A DNA stretch of 34,242 nt from Spirochaetae bacterium HGW-Spirochaetae-5 (GTDB lineage: Bacteria > Spirochaetota > UBA4802 > UBA5550), in the NCBI GenBank assembly GCA_002839285.1, contig PGXT01000060.1:1-34242 (forward strand), read 5' to 3'. Below the pieces are notes generated by a model, which worked only from the letters and a program-made list of their open reading frames with translations, was not told the origin of the DNA and did no database searches. Shown piece after piece: positions 25,140-33,627 of the stretch. The position numbers and the translations under genes were made by a program. The first letter of the stretch is position 1. Each line of letters opens with the position of its first letter.

Positions 25140-25198
25140 TCAGAATGATTTGTGCTTCACTTGAAAATGTTGATACAAATCATCCTGAAGGCTTTTTT
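25140..25198. terminator. Long hairpin with T-run near end of the MFS gene
   Basis: TTCAGAATGATTTGT (25140-25154) pairs with ACAAATCATCCTGAA (25176-25190; one mismatch), followed on the + strand by GGCTTTTTT. It lies just after the minus-strand MFS gene. The T-run is on the + strand side, so for the minus-strand message it is a hairpin without a U tail. Confidence 0.5.
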
Positions 25199-25201
25199 AA
25201 A

Positions 25202-26533
25202 CTATTTCTTTTTCTTCTTATCTTCCTTAACTTTCTCACCACCATCAGCCATTGTTAAACCGAGGCCGGGAGTAAGGATCGCACCTTCAGGAGCTTCCTC
25301 TTTCTTACCATCTAATGTCAGAGTCAACATGCCGCTTATGCTTAGAAGAATAGCAGCAATTATAAATGAAGATGTCATGCTTCCAGTGGAAGCTTTAAGC
25401 ATAGCAGAAACCTTGCTCAATACAAATCCTCCTACCCCCCATGCTGTGAAGAGAATACCGTAATTTACACCATATGCTTTGATACCCCAGAGATCTTTCG
25501 CAATGGAAGGGAAAAGTGCAAGGTTTGCACCATAATTGAATCCCATAAATGTCGCAAGAAGAACTATAGCAACAGCGCCAGTTCCCTTTGATCCTACAAG
25601 CGGGATAGCCGCAAGCATCAATACTCCCTGAAAAAGGTGTACAGCAAGAATAGTCTGATTTCTTCCGAATTTGTCGGAAAGAACACCTGTTATAATACGG
25701 CCGCCTGCATTACCTATAGCCATAATACCAACCGCTATAAAAGCCAGTTCCCCCATACTTGCCTTTGCTATACCTGAAACACTTGAAATAACCATTAAAC
25801 CCGCACCGGCGCCTACAAAGTAGATCATCCACAATTTCCAGAAATTAAGAGTTTTTATAACATCTTTCCAGTCTACATCATTATGAACCGCTTTTTTCTT
25901 AAGAGCAGCGGCATTTGTTTCCACAGGAACATATCCCGCCGGAGGATTGGATAAAAGAAGAGATAATCCGCATACTACGCCTACAAATGAAACACCATAT
26001 ACAAGCATAGCAGAATTAACACCGAAAGCACCTATGAGATACTTGGAAAGAGGTGCAATATAAACAGGGGCAAGTCCGAAACCTGCAACAATCAAACCGG
26101 CAATAAGCCCTGTTTTTGACGCAGGGAACCACTTAAGTCCGGGAGGTGTAGATGCAGAATAACCAAATCCCATACCAGCTCCTGCTAAAACACCAAACCC
26201 GAGTACCCATGCAAGATAACTTGTTGTCTGTGAAATCCAGATTAGTCCCACACCAACAAGAAGACCGCCTATAAATGCTGTTATGCGGGGTCCGAACTTA
26301 TCCTGACATTTGCCTGCAAGAATCATCGAAAAAGCAAAGACAAGACAGCATACTGAATAAGGATCATTAAGCTTCGCAAGATCCCATGTAAATGCTCCGT
26401 CACCGCCGGCTTTTATTGAAGCTTCAATTGCCGACTTAAAAACGCTCCATGCGTAAAGAATACCAAGGGCAAGGTTGATACCGAGTCCCGCGGATGTCAC
26501 TGTCCACCCTTTGTTTTTAATTGCTTCTGACAT
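25202..26533 (-). CDS. OFA-family MFS transporter (oxalate/formate antiporter-like)
   Basis: This 443-aa, 12-helix major facilitator protein matches the OFA subgroup: GINLALGILYAWSVF in the first helix, the loop motif GKCQDKFGPR after the second, GMGFGYSASTPPGLKWFPASKTGLIAGL in the fifth-helix region, and GRIITGVLSDKFGRNQT in the second half. Family members move carboxylates such as oxalate, formate or lactate across the inner membrane; the exact substrate is not predictable. It ends in a Lys-rich tail. The start follows TAGGAGGAAAAG. It is divergent from the DUF485-ActP pair, sharing a 306-bp promoter region with two palindromic operator candidates. Confidence 0.9.
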   Translation of the reverse strand: MSEAIKNKGWTVTSAGLGINLALGILYAWSVFKSAIEASIKAGGDGAFTWDLAKLNDPYSVCCLVFAFSMILAGKCQDKFGPRITAFIGGLLVGVGLIWISQTTSYLAWVLGFGVLAGAGMGFGYSASTPPGLKWFPASKTGLIAGLIVAGFGLAPVYIAPLSKYLIGAFGVNSAMLVYGVSFVGVVCGLSLLLSNPPAGYVPVETNAAALKKKAVHNDVDWKDVIKTLNFWKLWMIYFVGAGAGLMVISSVSGIAKASMGELAFIAVGIMAIGNAGGRIITGVLSDKFGRNQTILAVHLFQGVLMLAAIPLVGSKGTGAVAIVLLATFMGFNYGANLALFPSIAKDLWGIKAYGVNYGILFTAWGVGGFVLSKVSAMLKASTGSMTSSFIIAAILLSISGMLTLTLDGKKEEAPEGAILTPGLGLTMADGGEKVKEDKKKKK

Positions 26534-26596
26534 CTTTTCCTCCTAAATTTTTAACACTTTTTCTAAAAAAACTAATTATTAGTTCAAAAAAATTAA

Positions 26597-26613
26597 TGTA
26601 TATTTTTTATACA
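26597..26613. promoter_or_regulatory. Palindromic operator candidate 1 (TGTATA-N5-TATACA)
   Basis: A perfect 6-bp inverted repeat with a T-only spacer lies about 65 bp upstream of the MFS start. A similar palindrome recurs at 26762 in the same divergent promoter region. The shared flanks AATGTATAT and TTTTTATACACT suggest a binding site for one regulator, though TATA-like promoter elements may overlap it. Confidence 0.5.
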
Positions 26614-26761
26614 CTACAACAAGAAACTTATTTACTCATGAACTAACAAAACATATAAGTGTTTGCTTTGTCAACACAAATTTAATAAAAATTCGGCCTT
26701 TGTTAACAAAATTAACATTTTTTCTCAAAAAAATTAACCGTCCAAACGGCTTGTGTAGAAA

Positions 26762-26780
26762 TGTATATACTTTTTATACA
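26762..26780. promoter_or_regulatory. Palindromic operator candidate 2 (TGTATA-N7-TATACA)
   Basis: This second copy has the same 6-bp arms with a 7-nt spacer, 60 bp before the DUF485 gene. A TTGACA box follows at 26790-26795, so a bound protein would sit next to the -35 of the permease operon. Confidence 0.5.
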
Positions 26781-26839
26781 CTTTATAGCTTGACAATTGA
26801 GTATATTAAATTAAGAAAATCAAAATCTTTAACAAATAC

Positions 26840-27091
26840 TTGAGTTTAATAATTAAAAATGCTTCTGAGTACAAAGCCAAACTTGGTGTATATATGTTTA
26901 TTATTTATGTAATAATATATACCGGTTTTATCGTAATTAATGTGGCAAGTCCTAAATCAATGGCAATTATACTTTTTGCAGGACTTAATATGGCAATAGT
27001 ATACGGAGTGGGACTGATTGTTCTGGCGGTAATTATGGGTCTGATCTATAATTATCTGTGTACAAAAAAAGAAGATGAACTTAATAAATAG
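26840..27091 (+). CDS. yjcH: DUF485 (YjcH-like) small membrane protein
   Basis: This 83-aa protein has two membrane helices: KLGVYMFIIYVIIYTGFIVINVA and the C-terminal NMAIVYGVGLIVLAVIMGLIYNYLC. It matches the DUF485/YjcH family that almost always precedes the acetate permease ActP. A TTG start at 26840 is assumed; no strong RBS is visible and the true start could differ. The stop is 13 bp before the ActP-like ATG, with a G-rich RBS between them, so the two are co-transcribed. The family's function is unproven but is probably an accessory subunit of the permease. Confidence 0.82.
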   Translation: MSLIIKNASEYKAKLGVYMFIIYVIIYTGFIVINVASPKSMAIILFAGLNMAIVYGVGLIVLAVIMGLIYNYLCTKKEDELNK

Positions 27092-27104
27092 GGGGGCTTG
27101 AAAA

Positions 27105-29015
27105 ATGATTTATGCTGCATCACCATTAGCTATTGGAATTTTTGTGGCCTTCGTACTTGGGGTACTAGGCCTTTCATCGTTTTTTGCCAGAAAAACACAG
27201 ACTGCTCAGGGCTATTATGCCGCGGGTGGTTCTATTCATTGGGGAGTGAATGGTATAGCATTCGCCGGAGATTATCTCTCAGCTGCATCTTTCCTTGGAA
27301 TATGCGGTATGATCGCTTTCGACGGTTACGATGGATTTTTATATTCAATCGGTTACCTCGCAGGATGGGTCGTTGCACTTTTCCTTGTTGCTGAGCCGTT
27401 AAAGCGATACGGTAAATATACTTTTACTGACGCTCTTAACTTCAAGTTCAACTCAAAAGGGATAGAACTTGCCGCTGCCATCAGTACTCTTATTGTTTCC
27501 ACATGTTATCTTATCCCTCAGATGGTTGGAGCAGGAGACCTTGTTACTCCTCTTCTTGGACTCGATCACCACTGGGGAGTTTTAATTGTTGGGGTTATCG
27601 TTATTTATATCGTTGCTACAGCAGGTATGACTTCAACTACCTATGTTCAGTTTATAAAGGGCGGACTCCTTGTTGTATTCTCAACCATTCTCTCGATCGC
27701 AATCTTCATGAACGGTATCAGCAAAAAGCCTTATGACAATTATCATGAATTCAAAAGCTTCACAGCTACTGTAACAGATGGGAAAGTAACTGCAATAAAT
27801 GATGCTTCCTACACAATAATCGGAGAAGTTAAAAATCCGAGCGGAACATTTATAAAACTTAAAAAAGACAACATAGTTTCATGGTGGAGCCTTGCAGAGA
27901 AAGACGGCACGGTTACTCTAAGTGAAACTCTTAATGTAACAAACACTGCAGACGGACAGGTTTTATATAATGGTGCGCCGAAAGCTGACCAGAGATTTTT
28001 CCAGGTTGGTCATGCAAACAAGATTATGATGGACGGGAAAGAAGTTGATAAGACCGGCCCTGTCGGACCTGTTAAATTCCTTGCCACAATTAAACAGAGT
28101 GAAGTAGTAAGATTTACAAAGCTGCTGGTTGTAGACGGCGGCGACAAAGTAACTCTATGGAAGCAGAATATCACATCCGGTAAAGATATTATGAAGCCGG
28201 GTCTTAAATTTAAAGTCGACAAAGGTTCAACATTCCTTTCAAAACTTAACTTCGTATCTCTGATGCTTGCACTGTTCCTTGGAACATCTGCACTTCCTCA
28301 CGTTCTTATCAGATACTACACAGTACCAAGTCCTAAAGACGCACGTAAGTCTACTATTGTTGCAATCGGTTCAATCGGTTTCTTCTATATACTTACTGTA
28401 TTTATGGGTCTTGGAGCTATGCTTACAGGTGTTCTTGACCTTCAGAGCAGCAATATGTCAGCGCCTCTTCTTGCTAAATATTTCGGTATAGTTCTCTTCT
28501 CATGTATCTCTGCTATCGCGTTCTCAACAGTTCTCGGTACAGTATCAGGTCTCATCGTTGCAGCTTCAGGAGCTGTTGCACATGACCTTATAACAAATTT
28601 CATGGGGATCCAGCTTACTGACAAAGGACAGGTTAAAGCAGGTAAAATAGCTGCAGTTTGTGTCGGTATAATTGCCATGATACTTGGTATCATCTTCAAA
28701 GGAATAAATGTTTCATTCCTTGTAGGGCTTGCATTCGCGGTTGCTGCAGCGGCTAACCTCCCTGCTATCCTCATGATGCTTTTCTGGAAGAAGACCACTT
28801 CTCAGGGTATAGTCGCTTCTATTTTCGTGGGTATAGTAACATCCATTGTTATAATACTTCTTTCACCTGCAACATATCTTGACCTTTACAAGACTACAGC
28901 TACAGCACCAATTCCGCTTGATAACCCCGGAATTATTGCAATACCGCTGAGTTTCTTAACACTTGTTATCGTTTCTCTTCTTACACAGAAGGGTGGCGGA
29001 GTAGCGAAAAACTAA
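27105..29015 (+). CDS. actP: ActP-like sodium/solute symporter (acetate permease family) with inserted domain
   Basis: This 636-aa sodium:solute symporter (SSS) has ActP features: GVNGIAFAGDYLSAASFLGICG (about residues 47-68), DGYDGFLYSIGYLAGW (73-88) and KYTFTDAL (104-111), plus later LFLGTSALPHVLIRYYTVPSPKDARKS (390-416). Such permeases import acetate or other short monocarboxylates with Na+. It is longer than typical ActP (about 550 aa) because residues about 212-375 form an inserted, polar, beta-rich segment between two helices. A G-rich SD lies upstream. It is followed by a strong terminator. Pairing with DUF485 supports the acetate-type assignment, but substrate choice is inference. Confidence 0.87.
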   Translation: MIYAASPLAIGIFVAFVLGVLGLSSFFARKTQTAQGYYAAGGSIHWGVNGIAFAGDYLSAASFLGICGMIAFDGYDGFLYSIGYLAGWVVALFLVAEPLKRYGKYTFTDALNFKFNSKGIELAAAISTLIVSTCYLIPQMVGAGDLVTPLLGLDHHWGVLIVGVIVIYIVATAGMTSTTYVQFIKGGLLVVFSTILSIAIFMNGISKKPYDNYHEFKSFTATVTDGKVTAINDASYTIIGEVKNPSGTFIKLKKDNIVSWWSLAEKDGTVTLSETLNVTNTADGQVLYNGAPKADQRFFQVGHANKIMMDGKEVDKTGPVGPVKFLATIKQSEVVRFTKLLVVDGGDKVTLWKQNITSGKDIMKPGLKFKVDKGSTFLSKLNFVSLMLALFLGTSALPHVLIRYYTVPSPKDARKSTIVAIGSIGFFYILTVFMGLGAMLTGVLDLQSSNMSAPLLAKYFGIVLFSCISAIAFSTVLGTVSGLIVAASGAVAHDLITNFMGIQLTDKGQVKAGKIAAVCVGIIAMILGIIFKGINVSFLVGLAFAVAAAANLPAILMMLFWKKTTSQGIVASIFVGIVTSIVIILLSPATYLDLYKTTATAPIPLDNPGIIAIPLSFLTLVIVSLLTQKGGGVAKN

Positions 29016-29046
29016 GTATTTTTTCACAAGATTATGATATACGAAG

Positions 29047-29073
29047 GGACCGCCGGAAGGCGGTCCTTTTTTT
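29047..29073 (+). terminator. Rho-independent terminator of the permease operon
   Basis: A perfect 8-bp stem GGACCGCC (29047-29054) / GGCGGTCC (29059-29066) with a GGAA loop is followed by seven T. It ends the DUF485-ActP message 30 bp after the stop. Confidence 0.93.
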
Positions 29074-29139
29074 GTGTGGTGAGAAACACTATCTGTAATA
29101 GAACACTTCCCGCCCCTATCCGCCCTATCGGGCACCTTT

Positions 29140-29223
29140 CCCCATGAATGGGAGAAAAGAGAGACAGTAAATATTTACTTCCACCTCTCCTCCCATTCAT
29201 GGGGGAGATGTCGCATCGCGACA
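29140..29223. repeat. Intergenic palindromic repeat
   Basis: CCCCATGAATGGGAG (29140-29154) and CTCCCATTCATGGGG (29190-29204) are perfect 15-bp arms around a 35-nt loop. A TGTCGC-ATC-GCGACA hairpin follows directly (29209-29223). No coding capacity is present. It looks like a REP-type dispersed element. Confidence 0.65.
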
Positions 29224-29292
29224 GAGAGGGCGCTTGATACGCATTTTCGAAAAAAATGAATACAAATTCTGTAAACATTCACCCTCCCCTAA

Positions 29293-29313
29293 CCCCTCCC
29301 ATCAAGGGAGGGG
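29293..29313. repeat. CCCCTCCC/GGGAGGGG hairpin
   Basis: A perfect 8-bp stem with an ATCAA loop lies 13 bp after the minus-strand metallophosphoesterase stop. On the minus strand the stem is not followed by a T-run, so I do not call it a terminator with confidence. Confidence 0.45.
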
Positions 29314-29325
29314 GATAAAAAAAAT

Positions 29326-30078
29326 CTACTTAAAACTCGCCGAATCCGGTCTTATAATCTTCAGCTTTATCAGAATCTTTTCGATAAAACCGGACTCTTC
29401 CCACTCTACCCTGTTTGATATCATTGTAAAATTGTAATTATCATCAAGAAGTCCAAACCCTTTCCAGATACCGCTAAGCCCGTAATATACTGTATTATCA
29501 TCCTTTGAATCGAACCACTTATGATGATGACCAAAGAACCAGAGCCTGGGTCTGAAACGCGCCGCGATTTCCTCACCTCTGGGGAATCCCGGTTCACCGA
29601 AATGTTCAAACCCCGGAGTGTTCGGAACACCAATCCCCATGGGACAATCGTGAGAAATAACTATATCAACTGAATCAGGGGGATGTGAAAGAGATTTGTT
29701 TATCTGTTGATTTGTTATAACAGCTCCCCTTTCAGTTATCATTGAATCCATATATGCAGCGCCGCCAAGTGCAAGAAAACGGTAACCCTCTATATCATGA
29801 ACAGTCCCTCTTGGAAGATAGGTAAAGTAGTCTTTATATTTTTTTACAAGTTTATCCAGGTGATTAAAATCTTCATGATTTCCATCAATACAGTAAAGCG
29901 GTTTGATAAACTTCTCTTTTCTTTTTTTAAAATAATCTTTAAGATGGTGTTTATATATTCCAAAATCTCCCAGATGAATAACAGAGGATATATCGTACCC
30001 CAGAACCTTTTCCGCATAATTTATCTGAATGTTAACCATTTCGTAATAACAGTGAGTATCTGAAACAATCATTATCAT
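29326..30078 (-). CDS. Calcineurin-like metallophosphoesterase
   Basis: This 250-aa protein shows the metallophosphoesterase motifs in order: VSDTH (D7, H9), HLGDFG (D38), DGNHED (N67, H68), VISHD and FFGHHHKWF near the C-terminal half. It coordinates two metals and hydrolyses a phosphoester; the substrate could be a nucleotide, phosphoprotein or nucleic acid. Its ATG shares one base with the upstream stop (TAATG), so it is translationally coupled to the sensor-nucleotidyltransferase. That coupling suggests the two act on the same signal, for example one transferring and one removing a nucleotidyl group. This is inference. Confidence 0.88.
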   Translation of the reverse strand: MIMIVSDTHCYYEMVNIQINYAEKVLGYDISSVIHLGDFGIYKHHLKDYFKKRKEKFIKPLYCIDGNHEDFNHLDKLVKKYKDYFTYLPRGTVHDIEGYRFLALGGAAYMDSMITERGAVITNQQINKSLSHPPDSVDIVISHDCPMGIGVPNTPGFEHFGEPGFPRGEEIAARFRPRLWFFGHHHKWFDSKDDNTVYYGLSGIWKGFGLLDDNYNFTMISNRVEWEESGFIEKILIKLKIIRPDSASFK

Positions 30079-33008
30079 TATAAGCCGCCTATCTGACCGG
30101 TAAAATCGTAACTGAGCCGTACCTGAAAATTTTTAGTCTGAGAAAAAATCTCCTTAAGCAGTTTCTGTTCTATCGAAGTCAGATTCTTCGGACATACATA
30201 ATTATCGGGATTTTTTTTCTGCCTGGAAACAGCCTCGGCCTGAATTCTTAATCGTATCTGCATAAGATAGGTATAAGCCTGAATCATCTCCTGATAATTA
30301 AGATCGGTCAGCACTTTCATTTCATTAAGGGCGGCCAGCCTCATCATGGTATTGGCGGTTTTAATTCTGTTTTTAAGAGCATAAATCCGGGCAAAATCTA
30401 TTATAGGCATCATTGAAGCCTTGATATCGAAAGAGCCGCGATGCTCACCTGATGATTCCACAATAAAATTTCCGAAACGTCCGATTGGCGGAGCCATAAT
30501 AAGGATGTTTCTTGCCAGAAGCTGAAAAAATCTTGAATTATCGGGAACTATGCTATTCAGATGCTCACGAAGATCGTGTTCGATAATTTCATCTCCATAA
30601 CCATTACGGAAATCAAAAAATATTTTTGCACGGAGCAGATCTTCACCCGTTGCAGAAAAAACCCATTTACTGAAGTACTGTTTCCATACAGAAATAGGCT
30701 GGCAGTATTCCGGATTCATTGCCATTATCCTACCATCGCAGAATGTGTAGCCGGCATCATTAAGCCATGTACAGACCTTTTCTCCCATTAATAAAAAATA
30801 CTCTGATACAGATTCCTCTGTTCCCGGTGAGGGGTCTTCGTATATAATCGCATTATCCTGATCCGTGCGGAGTGTCTGTTCCTCCCTCCCTTCGCTGCCG
30901 AAAACAACAAAAGAGAATTTTACCGGAGGGGGTCCCATCTGATCTATTGCAAATTCAATAAATTTTTTAACAATAGTATCGCTTACCATGGTTGTTAGAT
31001 GATTGATATTCTGAGGTTTTGCCCCGCTTTCGATAAGTGTTGTAATAAGATAAGGGAGAATCTTATTTGCCGCTGCTATATCTTCATGACTGGCAGCATT
31101 GCGTATCTCCCATAATAAAACAGACGGGGAATAGTTCTGTATTGCAAGAATATCATTGCTATTCAGTACTCCTGTTATCTCGCCGTTGTTGTTTGTTATA
31201 AACAGATGTGAAACTTTATTCCGGGTCATCAAAACCCATGCTTCAAACACCGAAGACCGGCCCGGGAGAGTTAAAACCTTATGGGTCATTATTTCAGAAA
31301 CAGTACTATTTGATCCGCCACCGGAGTGTCTCAGAGCTTTCCTCAGGTCATAATTGGTTATTGTTCCGATGTTATCACCCGCCTCATTACGGATAAGAAC
31401 TGCACCGGTATTCCGCTCCTCCATAAGATGAACAGCATCCCGGATAGTGAGTTCAGGGGAACATACCGTCAGAGTTCCGGTTTTCAGATGATCAATTTCC
31501 CTGCTGAAATACATAAGAGCAGAATGCATTTCCGATAGAAGTCTCCTGCTCTCCTCCTCCCTCTCTATAACATCAGTTATATTCTCCATGATACCGTCAA
31601 AATAGCGGATATGCCCTTCCCCTTCATGTACACGCACACCCCAGATTGAGGCGTTAAATACTGAACCGTCTTTTCTCCGGAATTTGACAACTTCGCGCTT
31701 CAGTCCGGTCTCTCCCGCATGAGGAGCAAGCCGTTTATATTCATCCTGATTTACATAAAAATTAAGAACAGGTACCTCCAGAAGACTCTCCCTTGATTCG
31801 TATCCCAGCAGTTCAGCAAGAGCGGGATTGGCTTCTATAAACCGCGGATTTTTATCAGTGGTCATTCTGAAAAAACCGACGTTCAGATTATTAGCCATTG
31901 TTCTGAACTTCTCTTCGCTTGCACCGAGTTCATCTTCTGCTTTTTTTCTGTTAGTTATATCAGATACGACCGCCATGAAGCCTATCTTTCCGCTAAGGGA
32001 TATCTGAGTTGCAGATAGAGTAACATCACATACCGAGCCCGATTTTGTTTTAAGACGGGTTTCAAATCTTTCAGGAACCGATCTGCCGCTTAAAAGATCG
32101 GAAACATATTCATTGCCGGAAAATTCATTAAGTTCAAAAAAGATATCCTCTACCTGTACGTCGGACAGCTCATCTTTGGTGTACCCGAGCATATCAGCAA
32201 TGGTCTGATTTACATACATGAATCTCCCTTCAAGGGCCATAAACATACCCTCTGCAGCGGATTCGACAAGTGTTCTATACTTCTCCTCAGACTCGCGGAG
32301 AGCGCTCTCAGCGGCCTGCTGCTCCTGCAGCGCGCGGTAACTCTGCTCGGCAATAAATACAAGAAGCAGGACAATTATAAGCAGAATAAAAAGTGAAATT
32401 TTAACCAGGTTACCGGTAATAGCATCAATTTCAGCTTTTACATCATCGATATAAATTCCAGTACCGATGATCCAGCCCCATGGTGTAAAACCTTTTACAT
32501 ACGAAATCTTTGGAAGAATAAGTGCCTCCTCATCCTTCCACTGCCATAGGTATTCAACATATCCGTCACCTTCACTCTCTACCAGCTTCACCATCTCAAT
32601 GAAAATACGTTTACCTTCGGAATCTGTGTACGTTGACAAATCCTGACCATCCAGGTCTGAGCGGTATGGGTGAACAACCATGCGGGGATGCATATCGTTA
32701 ATCCAGAAGTAATCCTTCATCTCGCGGCCGTAGTGAAGATTTCGAATCTGGTCAATTGCCTGACGCTGAGCCTGTTCTTTAGTGAGAAGCCCCTTCTTTG
32801 CGTCACTGTCAAGTTTGGCAAAAATATTCCATGCAGAGGTTGTAAGCTCGCGGATCATCTCCCGTTTTCTGTCGAGACTGTTTTTTTCAATTGCAGGGAT
32901 GATGATTGAAAAAAACGCGGTTAGAAAAAGCGCAATGGTAACCACAGTGGGAAATACAAATCGTGCAAGAAACGACAGTACTCTTTTAGACTTAACCTGA
33001 CTGATCAT
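30078..33008 (-). CDS. Cache-PAS-PAS-CBS-CBS-DUF294 nucleotidyltransferase signalling protein
   Basis: This 976-aa fusion has TM1 (about 14-37), a Cache domain (42-195; HYGREMKDYFWINDM, WGWIIGTGIYIDDV), TM2 (203-222), PAS1 (240-355; EKYRTLVESAAEGMF), PAS2 (365-480; RFIEANPALAELLGY), two CBS domains (about 512-625; EIMTHKVLTL), a DUF294 nucleotidyltransferase domain (about 655-800; GSEGREEQ at 704-711 and TDQD at 715-718, the metal-binding Asp pair) and the DUF294 C-terminal helical domain (about 835-976). DUF294 resembles the GlnD uridylyltransferase domain, so it may nucleotidylate a target protein in response to an extracellular ligand. Its Cache domain is close to that of the kinase at 20551. 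AAGGGTG upstream supports the start. Confidence 0.9.
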   Translation of the reverse strand: MISQVKSKRVLSFLARFVFPTVVTIALFLTAFFSIIIPAIEKNSLDRKREMIRELTTSAWNIFAKLDSDAKKGLLTKEQAQRQAIDQIRNLHYGREMKDYFWINDMHPRMVVHPYRSDLDGQDLSTYTDSEGKRIFIEMVKLVESEGDGYVEYLWQWKDEEALILPKISYVKGFTPWGWIIGTGIYIDDVKAEIDAITGNLVKISLFILLIIVLLLVFIAEQSYRALQEQQAAESALRESEEKYRTLVESAAEGMFMALEGRFMYVNQTIADMLGYTKDELSDVQVEDIFFELNEFSGNEYVSDLLSGRSVPERFETRLKTKSGSVCDVTLSATQISLSGKIGFMAVVSDITNRKKAEDELGASEEKFRTMANNLNVGFFRMTTDKNPRFIEANPALAELLGYESRESLLEVPVLNFYVNQDEYKRLAPHAGETGLKREVVKFRRKDGSVFNASIWGVRVHEGEGHIRYFDGIMENITDVIEREEESRRLLSEMHSALMYFSREIDHLKTGTLTVCSPELTIRDAVHLMEERNTGAVLIRNEAGDNIGTITNYDLRKALRHSGGGSNSTVSEIMTHKVLTLPGRSSVFEAWVLMTRNKVSHLFITNNNGEITGVLNSNDILAIQNYSPSVLLWEIRNAASHEDIAAANKILPYLITTLIESGAKPQNINHLTTMVSDTIVKKFIEFAIDQMGPPPVKFSFVVFGSEGREEQTLRTDQDNAIIYEDPSPGTEESVSEYFLLMGEKVCTWLNDAGYTFCDGRIMAMNPEYCQPISVWKQYFSKWVFSATGEDLLRAKIFFDFRNGYGDEIIEHDLREHLNSIVPDNSRFFQLLARNILIMAPPIGRFGNFIVESSGEHRGSFDIKASMMPIIDFARIYALKNRIKTANTMMRLAALNEMKVLTDLNYQEMIQAYTYLMQIRLRIQAEAVSRQKKNPDNYVCPKNLTSIEQKLLKEIFSQTKNFQVRLSYDFTGQIGGL

Positions 33009-33059
33009 ATTGTTAACACCCTTAACTGCAAAATTGAAAATACAGTATATAAATAAAAC

Positions 33060-33076
33060 ACTCCGGGGATCGGAGT
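33060..33076 (-). terminator. Weak hairpin between sensor and upstream small gene
   Basis: ACTCCG / CGGAGT with a 5-nt loop is followed on the minus strand by GTTTTATTT. It may end transcription from the 33262 gene before the sensor gene. Confidence 0.4.
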
Positions 33077-33201
33077 AGTAAAAAATTACAAGAAAAAATG
33101 TTCAGATTCATAAATAATACATTGAATTTACGGGTTATTTGTCATTTTGTCAATCAGATAAATAGCAGGGAGCGATAGTGATGAATTACAGAAATTTACC
33201 C

Positions 33202-33228
33202 CCGGAACCGCACTTAGCATGCTTCCGG
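33202..33228. repeat. CCGGAA/TTCCGG inverted repeat
   Basis: Short 6-bp arms (33202-33207 and 33223-33228) lie about 35 bp after the small gene's stop on the minus strand. Purpose unknown. Confidence 0.35.
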
Positions 33229-33261
33229 ATAATAAATTACTACCTGAAAAACAATATGGTA

Positions 33262-33624
33262 TCAGCTGATTAGAGATAAGTCGAACTCAGCATCTTTGTT
33301 GTTCATAAAAAAATCATAATGCCGCGATGCGATTCCGGTTATGTATTCTGAATTCATTAAACTCTTAATCGCTGCCAGATGATATAGATACTTTTCTGTA
33401 TTGATGGAGATGTTTACACTTTTACCGTCAATACCGGTTATCACAAGTGTAAATCTGGCGAATCCCGTAACGGGCTTATCGGCTGTACCGGTAAGGCTCT
33501 CCCTTAAAACAGAGTCCCACAACATTTTAAATCCTTCTAAATCATCCGGTCCGCACGATTCAACTCTTATCGGATCGCGATCCTCACCAAAGCCGAAGGT
33601 ATCCTCATATAAAAGTTTCCACAT
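33262..33624 (-). CDS. Small hypothetical protein
   Basis: This 120-aa soluble protein has no signal peptide. Features are an acidic N-terminal half (YEDTFGFGEDRDPIRVESCGPDDLEGF) and a FTLVITGIDGKSVNISINTEKY strand pair in the middle. I do not recognise the family. It begins 3 bp after the stop of the glycoside hydrolase on the same strand, so the two are likely co-transcribed. Confidence 0.6.
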   Translation of the reverse strand: MWKLLYEDTFGFGEDRDPIRVESCGPDDLEGFKMLWDSVLRESLTGTADKPVTGFARFTLVITGIDGKSVNISINTEKYLYHLAAIKSLMNSEYITGIASRHYDFFMNNKDAEFDLSLIS

Positions 33625-33627
33625 AAA

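Larger units (their letters stand above)
24823..25201. other. Intergenic region with repeats
   Basis: No gene is supported. A CCCCC-TAC-GGGGG stem lies near 25000-25012, a CTTCGACA-type dispersed repeat at 25103-25122, and a long hairpin at 25140-25190. Confidence 0.45.

Noticed and set aside
27098-27394. 98-aa frame overlapping the permease start
   Set aside because: It is a frame-shifted shadow of the ActP-like gene, with Cys/Trp/Arg-rich content.
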